From contig JAFRUR010000066.1 in NCBI GenBank assembly GCA_017438775.1, positions 1 to 34,702 on the forward strand: a stretch of 34,702 nucleotides of DNA, in the 5' to 3' direction. Numbering within the stretch: the stretch's first letter is position 1; each line of letters begins with the position of its first letter. A model generated the notes under the pieces. The model searched no databases, was not told the origin of the DNA, and saw only the letters and a program-made list of their open reading frames with translations. A program made the position numbers and the translations under genes. Source of the stretch: Lachnospiraceae bacterium (GTDB lineage: Bacteria > Bacillota > Clostridia > Lachnospirales > Lachnospiraceae). This document shows, piece after piece, positions 1 through 8,281 of the stretch.

Positions 1-36
1 CGTTCATCCTGAGCCAGGATCAAACTCTCTCATTGA
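1..36 (-). rRNA. 16S ribosomal RNA, 5' end only (partial)
   Basis: The complement of bases 10-29 is the universal 16S 5' sequence AGAGTTTGATCCTGGCTCAG (the site used for the 27F primer). By analogy with E. coli numbering the mature 5' end lies about seven bases upstream, near position 36. The gene runs off the left edge of the window, so only this stub is present. Its leader and promoter lie at 37-227 on the same strand. Confidence 0.97.
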
Positions 37-52
37 TATGTTTGTCCGGTCC

Positions 53-72
53 AGATAAAGCTAGCTTTATCT
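53..72. other. Perfect 20-bp palindrome in the 16S leader
   Basis: Bases 53-72 read the same on both strands (AGATAAAGCTAGCTTTATCT). The palindrome sits just upstream of the 16S gene. In the transcript it would fold into a hairpin in the leader, where rRNA processing signals normally lie. A processing role is inference. Confidence 0.5.
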
Positions 73-198
73 CTCCGTCTCTTTACTTAGGTTCGTTCTT
101 TTTTGAATTTCTCTCGCAAAGAATTTCAAGGTTGGAGTATACTGTTTAGTTGTCAAGGTGCTTGCTGATTAGACCGTCCCGAGGGGGACAGCTTCTGT

Positions 199-227
199 AT
201 CCTATCAAATCTGTATGCGTTTGTCAA
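199..227 (-). promoter_or_regulatory. Promoter of the rRNA operon
   Basis: On the minus strand TTGACA (227-222) is followed after exactly 17 bases by TAGGAT (204-199). It lies about 165 bases upstream of the 16S gene, with an AT-rich stretch upstream as is usual for rRNA promoters. The remaining leader (37-198) holds no gene. Confidence 0.8.
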
Positions 228-272
228 CTACTTTTTTCCGGAAAAGCAGAAAAAAATTCCTGACTTGTCCAC

Positions 273-303
273 AATGCCCGGCCGCGCGCAGCGGCCGGGC
301 ATT
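273..303 (-). terminator. GC-rich hairpin between the MscS-family gene and the rRNA promoter
   Basis: A 13-bp perfect stem (273-285 with 291-303) closes a five-base loop. It lies between the end of the channel gene (459) and the rRNA promoter, where a terminator is expected. The T-run after it is poor on both strands, so intrinsic termination is less certain than the hairpin itself. Nothing else was seen in 304-458. Confidence 0.5.
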
Positions 304-458
304 TCCCGAATACAGATTTGTGAACAACGCCTGCCGTTTTATCAACAGCTGACACAGCAGGCGCGGCCGCCGTCAGGCCGCAGGCGCGGCAGCACCGCCC
401 CGCATCACCCGCAGAGGCCCCGCGGAATTTCTCCCGCGCTTTGTCTCACACAGCCAGC

Positions 459-1271
459 TCAGTCTTCCCCGGCGACCATGCGAATCGCGATCCTCTCTTC
501 CGGATCGTCGATGCCGTTCTCGCGCAGCGCCGCGCTGCAGGCCTCGATGGTGTTGAAGTACACATCCCAGTAGGAACCGCTCTCGCACCAGACGCGCACC
601 GTAAAGATATAGGTGTCGTCGTCCACGGCGGTCATGCGGGCGAAGGGAGCGGGATCGGCCAGAACGCCTTCCGCCTTCGCGGCCGCATCCACGAGGACCT
701 TCTTGACGAACTCCGCGTCGATGTCATTGGTGATCTTATAGTCCAGATCCACACGGCGGGTAGGCGCGGCGGAGTAGTTGGTCACAGTGGCGTTCATCAG
801 GTCGCCGTTGGGAACGAAAACCTGCTTGTTGTCCACGGTCATCAGCTTCGTATAGAAAATGCTGATCTCCTTCACGACGCCCTGCACGCCGTTGGCCTCG
901 ACGTAGTCGCCGACCTTGAAGGGACGGAAGATCAGGATCATCAGACCGCCGGCCAGATTGGCCAGGGCACCCTGCATCGCCAGGCCGACAGCCAGGCCGC
1001 AAGAGGCGAGCACCGCCACCACGCTGGTCATCGGGATGCCGAGGATCTCGATCACGATGATGATGAGCACGACCCACAGCAGCACCTTGAGCGCGCTCTT
1101 GATGACCGACTTTAAGGTCTCATCCAGATTGGACCTGTCGATGCCCTTGCCGATGGCTTTGCGCAGCGTCTTCATGACGAAGGAACCGATGATCAGGACC
1201 ACCAGCGCCAGAATGATCTTGCCGCCGAATTTGGTCAGAAGATCCACAACGCCCTTCATAAACTCTTCCAT
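459..1271 (-). CDS. MscS-family small-conductance mechanosensitive channel
   Basis: This 270-residue membrane protein opens under membrane tension and releases solutes during hypo-osmotic shock. Two hydrophobic helices (about residues 15-37 and 60-80) precede a Gly/Ala-rich third helix (about 84-112, with GLAMQGALANLAGG) that is typical of the MscS pore. The beta domain follows with FKVGDYVEANGVQGVVKEI and VFVPNGDLMNATVTNYS, the family's signature region, and then the C-terminal alpha/beta domain. Length matches the short MscS/YkuT type. The ATG has a GGAGAG site seven bases upstream. It appears to be a single-gene unit with a candidate promoter at 1324-1353. Confidence 0.93.
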   Translation of the reverse strand: MEEFMKGVVDLLTKFGGKIILALVVLIIGSFVMKTLRKAIGKGIDRSNLDETLKSVIKSALKVLLWVVLIIIVIEILGIPMTSVVAVLASCGLAVGLAMQGALANLAGGLMILIFRPFKVGDYVEANGVQGVVKEISIFYTKLMTVDNKQVFVPNGDLMNATVTNYSAAPTRRVDLDYKITNDIDAEFVKKVLVDAAAKAEGVLADPAPFARMTAVDDDTYIFTVRVWCESGSYWDVYFNTIEACSAALRENGIDDPEERIAIRMVAGED

Positions 1272-1323
1272 ATACTCTCTCCTCTCTTTTTCACGGCCCG
1301 CGGGCCGGTTTGCTTCTTATACT

Positions 1324-1353
1324 ATTTTACTCCGGGAAGCGCCTTCTTGTCCA
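1324..1353 (-). promoter_or_regulatory. Candidate promoter for the MscS-family gene
   Basis: Minus-strand TGGACA (1353-1348) and TAAAAT (1329-1324) are 18 bases apart, about 55 bases upstream of the channel ATG. A short stem-loop with a T-run (about 1357-1378) just upstream may end the preceding small gene. Confidence 0.4.
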
Positions 1354-1422
1354 CCGAAAAACGATGCGGCCCGCATCCGCTCCGCGCGCCCGTCCGCCGC
1401 CCTTTCCGGCTGCGGTCCCGCC

Positions 1423-1617
1423 TTATTTCTTCCGGAACTGCCGCAGCTTGGAGCCGGAGAACGACATCAGCAGAACGCCGAACATGAGCGCCACGCCCAG
1501 AACGCGGACCGCCGTATCCGACAGGGCAACTCCTGCAAAACGGCAGACCAGAGAGAACACCAGGATCCCTGCCGTCACCGCGAGACTGACGATCCAGATG
1601 ACCTTGAATACTTTCAT
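1423..1617 (-). CDS. Small two-helix membrane protein, unknown function
   Basis: A 64-residue protein beginning MKVFKVIWIVSLAV. It has two hydrophobic stretches (about residues 5-25 and 33-52) and a basic tail ending in RQFRKK. I chose the ATG at 1617 because GGGAGG lies seven bases upstream; an in-frame start five codons earlier has no such site. I do not recognise the family. It stands about 100 bases downstream of the alpha/beta hydrolase gene on the same strand, so co-transcription is possible. Confidence 0.65.
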   Translation of the reverse strand: MKVFKVIWIVSLAVTAGILVFSLVCRFAGVALSDTAVRVLGVALMFGVLLMSFSGSKLRQFRKK

Positions 1618-1718
1618 ACACACCTCCCACACATGATCGTTTTCCCGAACTCCGTCCCGGCTGCGCGGGATCGGCGCGGTGCCCCGCCCCGACCGGCAGT
1701 TTTCACCCGCATCGGACT

Positions 1719-2648
1719 TCAGTCTCCGATCAGACGCAGGATCTCGTCGTATACCGCGGGGTCCTGCGCGGTCATGCGCCCGATGGGCTTGTCGTCAAAA
1801 TACGCCCTGCGCGCCTCAAGGGTCGGAAGCTGCTTTTCGCGGATCCGGCGGCCGTACTCGCCCATCCACGCATTCATCGTCCGGAGAGCCTCCGCGGAAT
1901 ACTGCGGATTGTGCTTTTTGCCGTCTACCGCGATGACGCGTACATACGGATTGCCGATCTTCTGCACCTGCCCGGCGTTGTACTGGAAGTTCACCATGGG
2001 ATCGTCCTTCGAGTGGACCCACAGGAGCCGGTCCTTCGTCGACGCAAGATACGCGCGGTTATCGAGGGCGCCCAGGCGCGGATCGAGTTTCTTTTCGTAC
2101 CTCTGAATGCGGTCGGCCAGAACGCGGAGCTTCACAAAGCCCATCATCTCGTCGGCGATGCTGACAAAGCCGGAAAGAATGACGGCGCGCGTCACGTCGG
2201 AGCGCAGATGCGCAAGATTAAGCGCGGTGTAACCGCCCAGCGAATGCCCGACCGGGAGGATCTCCTCCCGCGGCTTCAGGAGTTCCAGGAGTTCCAGCGC
2301 GTCGCGCGTCGGCGCATTCACGGAGGAGAGCCGATCTCCGCCCGATTCTCCGCATCCGGTGTAGTCGAGCGTCAGGACGCGGTATCCCGCGCGGCAGAGG
2401 GTCTCGATCTCCGCGAGATAAGCCGTATGCCCCGGCCCCATGCCCGGGCAGAACAGAACGAGCTTATCCGGGGCACAGTCCGCATAACTGTAAATAAAGT
2501 AGCAGATTTTCACCCCCGCGGTATTCTGAAACGAGCCTCTTCCGCACGAAAGCCCCGGGAAATCTTCGGGTGCGTAGTACGGAATGGCCCCGTCCTTGTC
2601 GTACCGATGCAAAAAGTTCTTCTGATAGATGCCGGTGACCAGACCCAT
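1719..2648 (-). CDS. Alpha/beta-hydrolase fold protein
   Basis: A 309-residue serine hydrolase candidate. The nucleophile elbow GHSLGG places the catalytic Ser near residue 136. A strand leading to DDP (about 215-217) offers the acid, and KKH near 246 the histidine. An oxyanion-type loop, FCPGMGPGH, lies near 67-74. No signal peptide is visible, so it is probably cytoplasmic. The substrate cannot be read from sequence; the fold covers esterases, lipases and peptidases. It ends 27 bases from the start side of the preceding membrane-protein gene (2675-3133), suggesting co-transcription. Confidence 0.85.
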   Translation of the reverse strand: MGLVTGIYQKNFLHRYDKDGAIPYYAPEDFPGLSCGRGSFQNTAGVKICYFIYSYADCAPDKLVLFCPGMGPGHTAYLAEIETLCRAGYRVLTLDYTGCGESGGDRLSSVNAPTRDALELLELLKPREEILPVGHSLGGYTALNLAHLRSDVTRAVILSGFVSIADEMMGFVKLRVLADRIQRYEKKLDPRLGALDNRAYLASTKDRLLWVHSKDDPMVNFQYNAGQVQKIGNPYVRVIAVDGKKHNPQYSAEALRTMNAWMGEYGRRIREKQLPTLEARRAYFDDKPIGRMTAQDPAVYDEILRLIGD

Positions 2649-2674
2649 CGTCTTCTCCCCGCTCTCCGAATACC

Positions 2675-3133
2675 TCAGGCAGGCGTCCCGCCTGTCTGTT
2701 CCGCGTTCGCTTTCGTCACGTAAATATGTCCGACTGCGAACAGAATCGCAAAACCGACCAGCAGCCAGTGCCGCAGCAGAATTCCGCTGAGAAGAAAGAT
2801 CCCTGCGGGAAGGACGGCAAGGACAAACGCGAGCCCCGGGCTTTTCTTTTTCATATACACAGCAAACACGATCCAGTACGCCGCGAGAAGGATCCCGTTG
2901 CCAAAGAGATACAGAAGGAATTCAAACACACTGGCAAAGCCGAACTTCCGCACCAGGAGAGGAAGCCACATCAGCACGATGCAGGCATACCTCCCGACCT
3001 GTTCGATCAGGTTCATGACCCGGTTCGTGCAGAGATTCTGACTGCCTTTGTTTTTGACTGCGTAAACCACGTTCGGTATCAGCATCAGGACCACGATGAC
3101 AGCACCGAAAAAGCTGATCGTTCCGAATTCCAT
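2675..3133 (-). CDS. Four-helix membrane protein, unknown function
   Basis: A 152-residue protein with four hydrophobic segments at about residues 5-25, 48-62, 70-92 and 100-140 (the last may be two helices). The N-terminus MEFGTISFFGAVIVV would be the first helix. The charged KNKGSQNLCTNRVMN loop lies between helices one and two. A G-rich site (GGGGGGAAAAC) precedes the ATG. I do not assign a function. It is followed after 26 bases by the hydrolase gene on the same strand. Confidence 0.75.
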   Translation of the reverse strand: MEFGTISFFGAVIVVLMLIPNVVYAVKNKGSQNLCTNRVMNLIEQVGRYACIVLMWLPLLVRKFGFASVFEFLLYLFGNGILLAAYWIVFAVYMKKKSPGLAFVLAVLPAGIFLLSGILLRHWLLVGFAILFAVGHIYVTKANAEQTGGTPA

Positions 3134-3195
3134 GTTTTCCCCCCCGGCAGCCTTGGTTTTGTCGAAACAAGTACTCTTTTCCGCCTCTTCGCGCC

Positions 3196-4059
3196 TCAGA
3201 TCATTTTGTAGAGTTCGTAAAAGTCGTGACCCCTGGGAACGTCTTTCAGTTCGCCCCTGAGCCGATAGCCGTTCTTCCGGAAGAAACCGACGTTCCAGTC
3301 GCCCGCATTGGTCAGGATCATGGAGGCCCCGTTTTCCTTTGCCAGTTTTTCCGCTTCCTGCAGGAGATACGTACCCAGCCCCCGGCGCCTGAACGCATCT
3401 TCCACAAACACAGCGACAACATAGCCGCAGGCGCCCTTGTCCGCATCCGCGATCATGCCTGCCACGAACCTGCCGTCTTTGTCCACGAGTTTCCAGTCGA
3501 AATCTACGTTCTCGCAGTCTTCCTCGTAGGCTTTGCTGTAGGAATCGATGCCGTTCTGTATCACGTCCGCATCGCCGTCATTGCCGATCGAAACGCTGAA
3601 CCGCGCGCCGCTGTTGTCGGTCGGCACATATTCCGGCGTCTCCCTGTCGAGGTACTTGACCAGAGAATAACTGATATATCCGTTCGGCTTTTTGAGCGTC
3701 GTGAAAACCGTGTAGCCGTGTTTTTCATAGAACGGTCTTGCCATATAACTGGCGGTGCCGAGCGTCACGACCCGGCAGCCTTTCTCTCGCGCAATGCGCT
3801 CGACTTCACGGATGATCGCAGAGCCGATCCCGTGGTGCCGATACCGTTCGTCGACCCAGAGGGTATCCAGAAACATTCTCGACCAGCGGTATTCGTATGC
3901 TTCCGCAATACATCCGCCGATGATCTCTCCGTTTTCGTTCTCGATTTTGAGGACGAACTCTTCTTCGTCCGTGTCCACTTCGTGCGGAACGATCTCACCG
4001 ATCTTCTCACGGATATATGCGGCGTCTTCTCTTGTCAGATCTTCCATTGAAAAATCCAT
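3196..4059 (-). CDS. Tandem GNAT-domain acetyltransferase
   Basis: A 287-residue protein with two GNAT (Gcn5-related) folds that transfer acetyl from acetyl-CoA to an amine. The first domain carries the CoA-binding motif RYRHHGIGSAI followed by ARPFYEKHGYTVF. The second carries FRRRGLGTYLLQEAEKLA and VGFFRKNGYRL. Both keep the R/Q-x-x-G-x-G/A loop, so both could bind CoA. I chose the ATG at 4059 because GGAGGAG lies seven bases upstream; the reading frame stays open further up but without such a site. The substrate is unknown. It follows the VanZ gene on the same strand. Confidence 0.88.
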   Translation of the reverse strand: MDFSMEDLTREDAAYIREKIGEIVPHEVDTDEEEFVLKIENENGEIIGGCIAEAYEYRWSRMFLDTLWVDERYRHHGIGSAIIREVERIAREKGCRVVTLGTASYMARPFYEKHGYTVFTTLKKPNGYISYSLVKYLDRETPEYVPTDNSGARFSVSIGNDGDADVIQNGIDSYSKAYEEDCENVDFDWKLVDKDGRFVAGMIADADKGACGYVVAVFVEDAFRRRGLGTYLLQEAEKLAKENGASMILTNAGDWNVGFFRKNGYRLRGELKDVPRGHDFYELYKMI

Positions 4060-4165
4060 TTGCTCTCCTCCGCGAAACACGGGATGATCCTCCGACCGAT
4101 CTTCGGCCGCTTCTTTTATCTTTTTCTCATCCGGCAGCGGCTCAGGCGCCGCTTTTCTGAACACG

Positions 4166-4669
4166 TCAACCGACCTCAAAAGGATCCGTCTCCATCAATG
4201 AACGCTTTTTTCGCTTCAGGCGTCTGACAGCCGCATAGATCCCGTATCCGACAGCCACTCCCAGAGTGTTGAGAATCAGGTCGTCCACATCCGAGGCCCG
4301 GGAAGAGAGCGGCAGCTGCAGAACTTCTACACAGAGCGAGATCAGCGCGCCGGCCGCAGCGGTTTTCCAAAAGCGGTTCAGCTTTTTGTACACGATGGGG
4401 AGGACGATGCCGCTGGGAATGAACATCGCCACATTGCCGGCCAGATTCCAGACCATGTTCCGGACACTGCTGAAGCGGAGCAGGTGCACCAGAGGAACCA
4501 GGTTGACGCGCGGGGGAAACATCTTTGCCGCGTCAAAAACAACCGGCTGCACGTGGCCGTCGACAAGTCCCCTCGGGAAAATCACGAAACGGAGGATAAC
4601 CGCTCTCGCGAGCAGCCAGACCGATGTAAAGATCAGTTCCGCCGCAAAAAAAAAGGATATCTTCAGCAT
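4166..4669 (-). CDS. VanZ family membrane protein
   Basis: A 167-residue protein with the VanZ layout. An N-terminal helix comes first. Then come NLVPLVHLLRFSS, a helix region with NLAGNVAMFIPSGIVLPIV, and SLCVEVLQLPLSSRASDVDD leading to DLILNTLGVAVGYGIY. VanZ proteins are linked to low-level teicoplanin resistance in enterococci, but most homologues have no known role. The ATG at 4669 (MLKISFFF) has GGGAGAAG upstream. The basic tail RRLKRKKRS is cytoplasmic by the positive-inside rule. Confidence 0.9.
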   Translation of the reverse strand: MLKISFFFAAELIFTSVWLLARAVILRFVIFPRGLVDGHVQPVVFDAAKMFPPRVNLVPLVHLLRFSSVRNMVWNLAGNVAMFIPSGIVLPIVYKKLNRFWKTAAAGALISLCVEVLQLPLSSRASDVDDLILNTLGVAVGYGIYAAVRRLKRKKRSLMETDPFEVG

Positions 4670-4730
4670 TCCATCTTCTCCCTTGATCCGGTTTTCCGAA
4701 TTCATTATACCATACACAGCCGTTCAGGAC

Positions 4731-4778
4731 AAAAAGAAAACCTCTTTTGTCAGCACAGACAAAAGAGGTTTCTTTTTT
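4731..4778 (-). terminator. Bidirectional intrinsic terminator after the tRNA-Ser pair
   Basis: A 14-bp perfect stem (4738-4751 with 4758-4771) with a six-base loop is flanked by A-runs on one side and T-runs on the other. It works as a Rho-independent terminator when read on the minus strand after the tRNAs, and has the same form on the plus strand. Confidence 0.9.
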
Positions 4779-4780
4779 GA

Positions 4781-4869
4781 CGGAGAAGCAGGGATTTGAA
4801 CCCTGGCGCCGCTATTAACGACCTACTCCCTTTCCAGGGGAGCCCCTTAAGCCACTTGGGTACTTCTCC
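4781..4869 (-). tRNA. tRNA-Ser(GGA)
   Basis: The minus strand folds as an 89-base class II tRNA. Acceptor arms are GGAGAAG and CTTCTCC with discriminator G. The anticodon stem-loop CTCCCCTGGAAAGGGAG gives anticodon GGA. A long variable arm of the serine type follows, and the T-loop is GTTCAAATC. No 3' CCA is encoded. It is the second gene of a two-tRNA unit. Confidence 0.96.
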
Positions 4870-4902
4870 AAAGTGCCTCAAACCGGATGTGATCCGCGAA
4901 AA

Positions 4903-4988
4903 CGGAGAGGGTGGGATTCGAACCCACGGTCCCTTGCGGGATCACTGGTTTTCAAGACCAGCTCCTTAAACCACTCGGACACCTCTCC
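4903..4988 (-). tRNA. tRNA-Ser(TGA)
   Basis: The minus strand folds as an 86-base class II tRNA. Acceptor arms GGAGAGG and CCTCTCC have discriminator G, and the D-arm region is GTCCGAGTGG. The anticodon stem-loop CTGGTCTTGAAAACCAG gives TGA. The long variable arm GATCCCGCAAGGGACC and T-loop GTTCGAATC are clear. CCA is not encoded. It is the first gene after the promoter at 5027-5055. Confidence 0.96.
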
Positions 4989-5026
4989 ACAAAGAAAAAT
5001 GTCCCGCTTTCCGGAGCGCAAAACAC

Positions 5027-5055
5027 ATTGTAGCAAAGTTTGCACAGGGTGTCAA
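5027..5055 (-). promoter_or_regulatory. Promoter of the tRNA-Ser pair
   Basis: Minus-strand TTGACA (5055-5050) and TACAAT (5032-5027) are exactly 17 bases apart, about 40 bases upstream of tRNA-Ser(TGA). Near-consensus strength fits a stable-RNA promoter. Confidence 0.88.
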
Positions 5056-5110
5056 CCGGAAATACGCGCAATATCGCAGCCCGCGCAACTCCGCTGCACA
5101 GCCGGGATCG

Positions 5111-5929
5111 TCACGGCTGCTGTCCGGCCTCGGACCGGCGCGCGAGGATGGCCTCCGCCACGGGGATATCCTCCGGCGTCGTGATCTTGATGTTGTCGTA
5201 CGAGCCCTCGACCAGCCTGACCCGGCAGTTCCCGTAAACTTCCACCACCATGGCGTCGTCCGTCATGGCGCGCGCCGCACCGGTATCTCCGGCCGCGCCT
5301 GTTCCGGCAGGCGTGAAGACAGCCTCTCCGCACAAAGAAGCGTCCCCGGAGCTCTCCGGCTTTCCCTCTCCTGTGCTCCCGGCCATCTCTCCCAGCATCG
5401 CCGCATAGGCACCCCGGATCACGGGTCCCCGGAAGGCCTGCGGCGTCTGCATCTGCCAGACGCTCTCGCGCGCCGGCGTGCTCTGCACGAAGCCGTCCGC
5501 GTCCGCGATCTTCACGGTGTCCCTCGCCTTTACGGCCGCGCAGCAGGCGCCGAACTCCCGCGCGCCGCACACGGTCCGGTCAATGATTTCCGCTGTCACG
5601 AAGGGTCTGGCGCCGTCGTGGATCAGGATGACGTCCGCGTCCTCCGCCGCGCGAAGTCCCGCCGCCACGGACAGGGACCGCTCCGCGCCTCCGGGCACGA
5701 CCGCGGAGAGTTTGGAGATTCCCCAGGACAGGGCCGATTCCCGCGCGCGGTCCACGCCGTCCGGTGCAGCGACCAGGACGATGCCGTCCACCGCGCTCTC
5801 CTCAAAGGCCCGAAGGGTGCGCTTCAGGATGGGCTCCCCGCCGATGGGAAGGTAGGTTTTCCCACCCGGGATGCCCATGCGCTCGCCGCGGCCCGCCGCG
5901 ACGATGATGGCCGTCACTTTCTCCTTCAT
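5111..5929 (-). CDS. ispD: 2-C-methyl-D-erythritol 4-phosphate cytidylyltransferase
   Basis: IspD joins CTP and MEP to give CDP-methylerythritol, the third step of the MEP isoprenoid pathway. The 272-residue protein starts with the nucleotide-binding loop VAAGRGERMG and KTYLPIGGEPIL. It has VPGGAERSLSV, the metal-site region IHDGARPFV near 104-112, and TPQAFR near 162-167. The C-terminal dimer arm reads NIKITTPEDI. The usual length is about 230 residues; the excess is mostly a Gly/Ala/Ser-rich insert at about 182-220. It is the last gene of the tsaE-to-ispD run, 120 bases after tsaD. Confidence 0.95.
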   Translation of the reverse strand: MKEKVTAIIVAAGRGERMGIPGGKTYLPIGGEPILKRTLRAFEESAVDGIVLVAAPDGVDRARESALSWGISKLSAVVPGGAERSLSVAAGLRAAEDADVILIHDGARPFVTAEIIDRTVCGAREFGACCAAVKARDTVKIADADGFVQSTPARESVWQMQTPQAFRGPVIRGAYAAMLGEMAGSTGEGKPESSGDASLCGEAVFTPAGTGAAGDTGAARAMTDDAMVVEVYGNCRVRLVEGSYDNIKITTPEDIPVAEAILARRSEAGQQP

Positions 5930-6049
5930 CTTCCGTCTCCCGCGGCTGCTGCCGCCCGGTTTTTCCGTCTCCGCTTCTTCAGCCTTTTCAAGGCCTGCGG
6001 CCCGGTCCTCCGCCGCAGCACCCGCCGCGCCAGGGCCTGTTTCCCGCAG

Positions 6050-7150
6050 TTACTGCCGACGCACCCAGTTTGCCTTCTCCGCTGCGCCCTTCAGGTCGCG
6101 GTCCTCTCTCCCACCGGCGCGCTCGCCCAGTTTGAGGGCAGGCACCGCGTTCAGGTCCCAGCCGCTCGTGCGGCCCTGCAGATACTCGTAGTGGGCCGCG
6201 CAGGCGATCATCGCCGCATTGTCCGTGCACAGCACGGGGGCAGGCACATAGAGCTTTCGCCCGGATGCGTCGCAGGCTTTCTGCATCGCCGCGCGCAGGG
6301 CGCTGTTGGAGGCGACGCCGCCGGCCAGCGCGATCTTCTCTTCCACGAAGTCCTCCGCGGCCCGCATCGTGTGCTCCACGAGAACGTCCACGACAGCACG
6401 CTGGAAGGAGGCCGCCACGTCAGCCTGCACCGGCTCCCGCCCCTGCATGCGCGCCTGGTTGAGGTCGTTCAGCACGGCGCTCTTCAGGCCGCTGAAGGAG
6501 AAGTCGTACGGCGACCCGTCCACGTGGGCGCGGGGAAACTCGTACGCATGGGCGTTCCCGGATTTGGCGGCCGCGTCGATCTTGGGCCCGCCCGGATACC
6601 CCAGGCCGATGGCCCGCGCCACCTTGTCGAAGGCCTCGCCGGCCGCATCATCGCGCGCGCGGCCCAGGATCTCGAACTTTCCGTAGTCCGTCATCCGCAC
6701 CAGGTGCGTGTGCCCGCCTGAGACGATGAGGCACAGAAACGGCGGTTCCAGTGACGGATCCTGCAGGAAGTTCGCGCAGACGTGCCCCTCGATGTGGTTG
6801 ACGCCCACCAGGGGCTTTTCCGCCGCAAAGGCGATGGCCTTGGCCTCCGCGACGCCCACCAGCAGGGCTCCCACGAGCCCGGGGCCCATCGTCACGCCAA
6901 TGACGTCGATGTCCGCCAGTTCTGTGCCGGCCTGCGCGAGCGCCTCCCGGATGACGGGGTCGATCTTCTCGATATGCTTGCGGCTGGCCAGCTCCGGCAC
7001 CACGCCCCCGTACAGGGTGTGCAGGGCGATCTGGGAATAGATCACGCTGCTCAGGATCTCGCGGCCCCCGCGCACCACGGCAGCGGCCGTCTCGTCGCAG
7101 GAGGTCTCGATGCCGAGGACCAGCAGTTCTTTTTCGTCTTTCATATCCAC
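6050..7150 (-). CDS. tsaD: tRNA N6-adenosine threonylcarbamoyltransferase
   Basis: TsaD transfers threonylcarbamoyl from TC-AMP to A37 of ANN-decoding tRNAs (t6A), working with TsaB and TsaE. The 366-residue ASKHA-fold protein starts [15 protein letters not shown]. It carries the metal-binding pair in NHIEGHV, the SGGHTHLV loop, [19 protein letters not shown], and the late motifs [10 protein letters not shown] and [11 protein letters not shown]-terminal extension of about 20 residues is charged and probably disordered. It lies in the same run as tsaB, tsaE and rimI, a common grouping in Firmicutes. Confidence 0.97.
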   Translation of the reverse strand: MDMKDEKELLVLGIETSCDETAAAVVRGGREILSSVIYSQIALHTLYGGVVPELASRKHIEKIDPVIREALAQAGTELADIDVIGVTMGPGLVGALLVGVAEAKAIAFAAEKPLVGVNHIEGHVCANFLQDPSLEPPFLCLIVSGGHTHLVRMTDYGKFEILGRARDDAAGEAFDKVARAIGLGYPGGPKIDAAAKSGNAHAYEFPRAHVDGSPYDFSFSGLKSAVLNDLNQARMQGREPVQADVAASFQRAVVDVLVEHTMRAAEDFVEEKIALAGGVASNSALRAAMQKACDASGRKLYVPAPVLCTDNAAMIACAAHYEYLQGRTSGWDLNAVPALKLGERAGGREDRDLKGAAEKANWVRRQ

Positions 7151-7203
7151 CTGGATCTCTCTTCCGATTTCCTCCCGGTCAGGGAATTCGGATTATTCTT
7201 ATC

Positions 7204-8118
7204 TCACTCGTCTTCCGCAAACCGCAGCTCCGCGGTCATTCCGTCCTTACCGGCGACCGCCCGCGGAAAGATCTCCCGGATCGCGTCCATGAAGGGCTCC
7301 GGGTGACCCAGACTCGGGGAATAATGCGTGAGCCAGAGCTCGCCCGGCTGGGCCTCTTTGGCCATGCGCGCGGCATCCCGCATCGTCATGTGCTTGTAGC
7401 GGCGCGCCTTCTCGTCCTGGTCGTCCTCCCCGTACATGCCCTCGCAGATAAAGATGTCCGCGCCGCGGGCTTCTTCCGTGATTCCGGAGGACGGCCGGCT
7501 GTCGGTGCAGTAGGTGACCTTGAGGCCCTTTCTGGCCTCCCCCATCACCGCGTCCGGAGTGACGGTCCTGCCCTCGAACTCCACGGTCTCGCCGCGCTGC
7601 AGCCGTCCCCACATCTGCACGGGGAGCCCCAGCGCTTTTGCCTTCTCCACCTGGAACCTGCCGGCGCGCGGGAGCGAAACGGAATAGCCGTAGCAGGTCA
7701 CATTGTGATTGACGCGGAACGCGCGGATGTGGAAGGGACCCACCACGTGTTCCTCGCGCTTCTCGGTCAGCTCGATAAACCGGATCTCGAACGGCAGCTC
7801 CGGCGCGATGACGCGCAGGCTATTCACCACAGTCTCCACGCCCCGCGGCCCGATGATCGTGAGCGGCTCTGTGCGCTCGGCGTTCCCCATGGACAGGAGC
7901 AGGCCCGGCAGGCCGCTGCAGTGATCCGCATGAAAATGCGTCAGGCAGAGCACGTCGATGGGCTTGGTGCTCCACCCCTTCTTGCGGATGGCGATCTGCA
8001 TGCCCTCGCCGCAGTCCACCAGTAGCGAAGAGCCCTCCGCGCGGCACATCATTCCGGTCAGGAACCGGTAGGGAAGCGGCATCATGCCGCCGGTCCCCAG
8101 CAAACAAACATCCAGCAT
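7204..8118 (-). CDS. rnz: Ribonuclease Z (tRNA 3'-processing endonuclease)
   Basis: RNase Z cuts tRNA precursors just after the discriminator base. That matters here because the tRNAs in this window do not encode CCA. The 304-residue short-form metallo-beta-lactamase protein starts MLDVCLLGTGGMMPLP. The zinc motif HFHADH is at residues 61-66. Further zinc ligands lie in FRVNHNVTCYGY, CTDSRPSS and LTHYSP. The frame is open further upstream, but the ATG at 8118 has AGGAGA six bases before it and matches the family start. It lies between rimI and tsaD in the t6A run. Confidence 0.94.
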   Translation of the reverse strand: MLDVCLLGTGGMMPLPYRFLTGMMCRAEGSSLLVDCGEGMQIAIRKKGWSTKPIDVLCLTHFHADHCSGLPGLLLSMGNAERTEPLTIIGPRGVETVVNSLRVIAPELPFEIRFIELTEKREEHVVGPFHIRAFRVNHNVTCYGYSVSLPRAGRFQVEKAKALGLPVQMWGRLQRGETVEFEGRTVTPDAVMGEARKGLKVTYCTDSRPSSGITEEARGADIFICEGMYGEDDQDEKARRYKHMTMRDAARMAKEAQPGELWLTHYSPSLGHPEPFMDAIREIFPRAVAGKDGMTAELRFAEDE

Positions 8119-8281
8119 AGTCTTCTCCTGTCGGCCCCGGGGCCGAAAACGCCGCAGGCGACTGCCCCGCGGCAGGTAGTTCTCCGTCGATCGGCGAAAC
8201 GCACCTGTCCCGCCTTCCGCCCCGCAGTCCGGGAAACTCACCGCCGCACGCAGCGGCATCCCCGGTCACGGGCATGTATAC

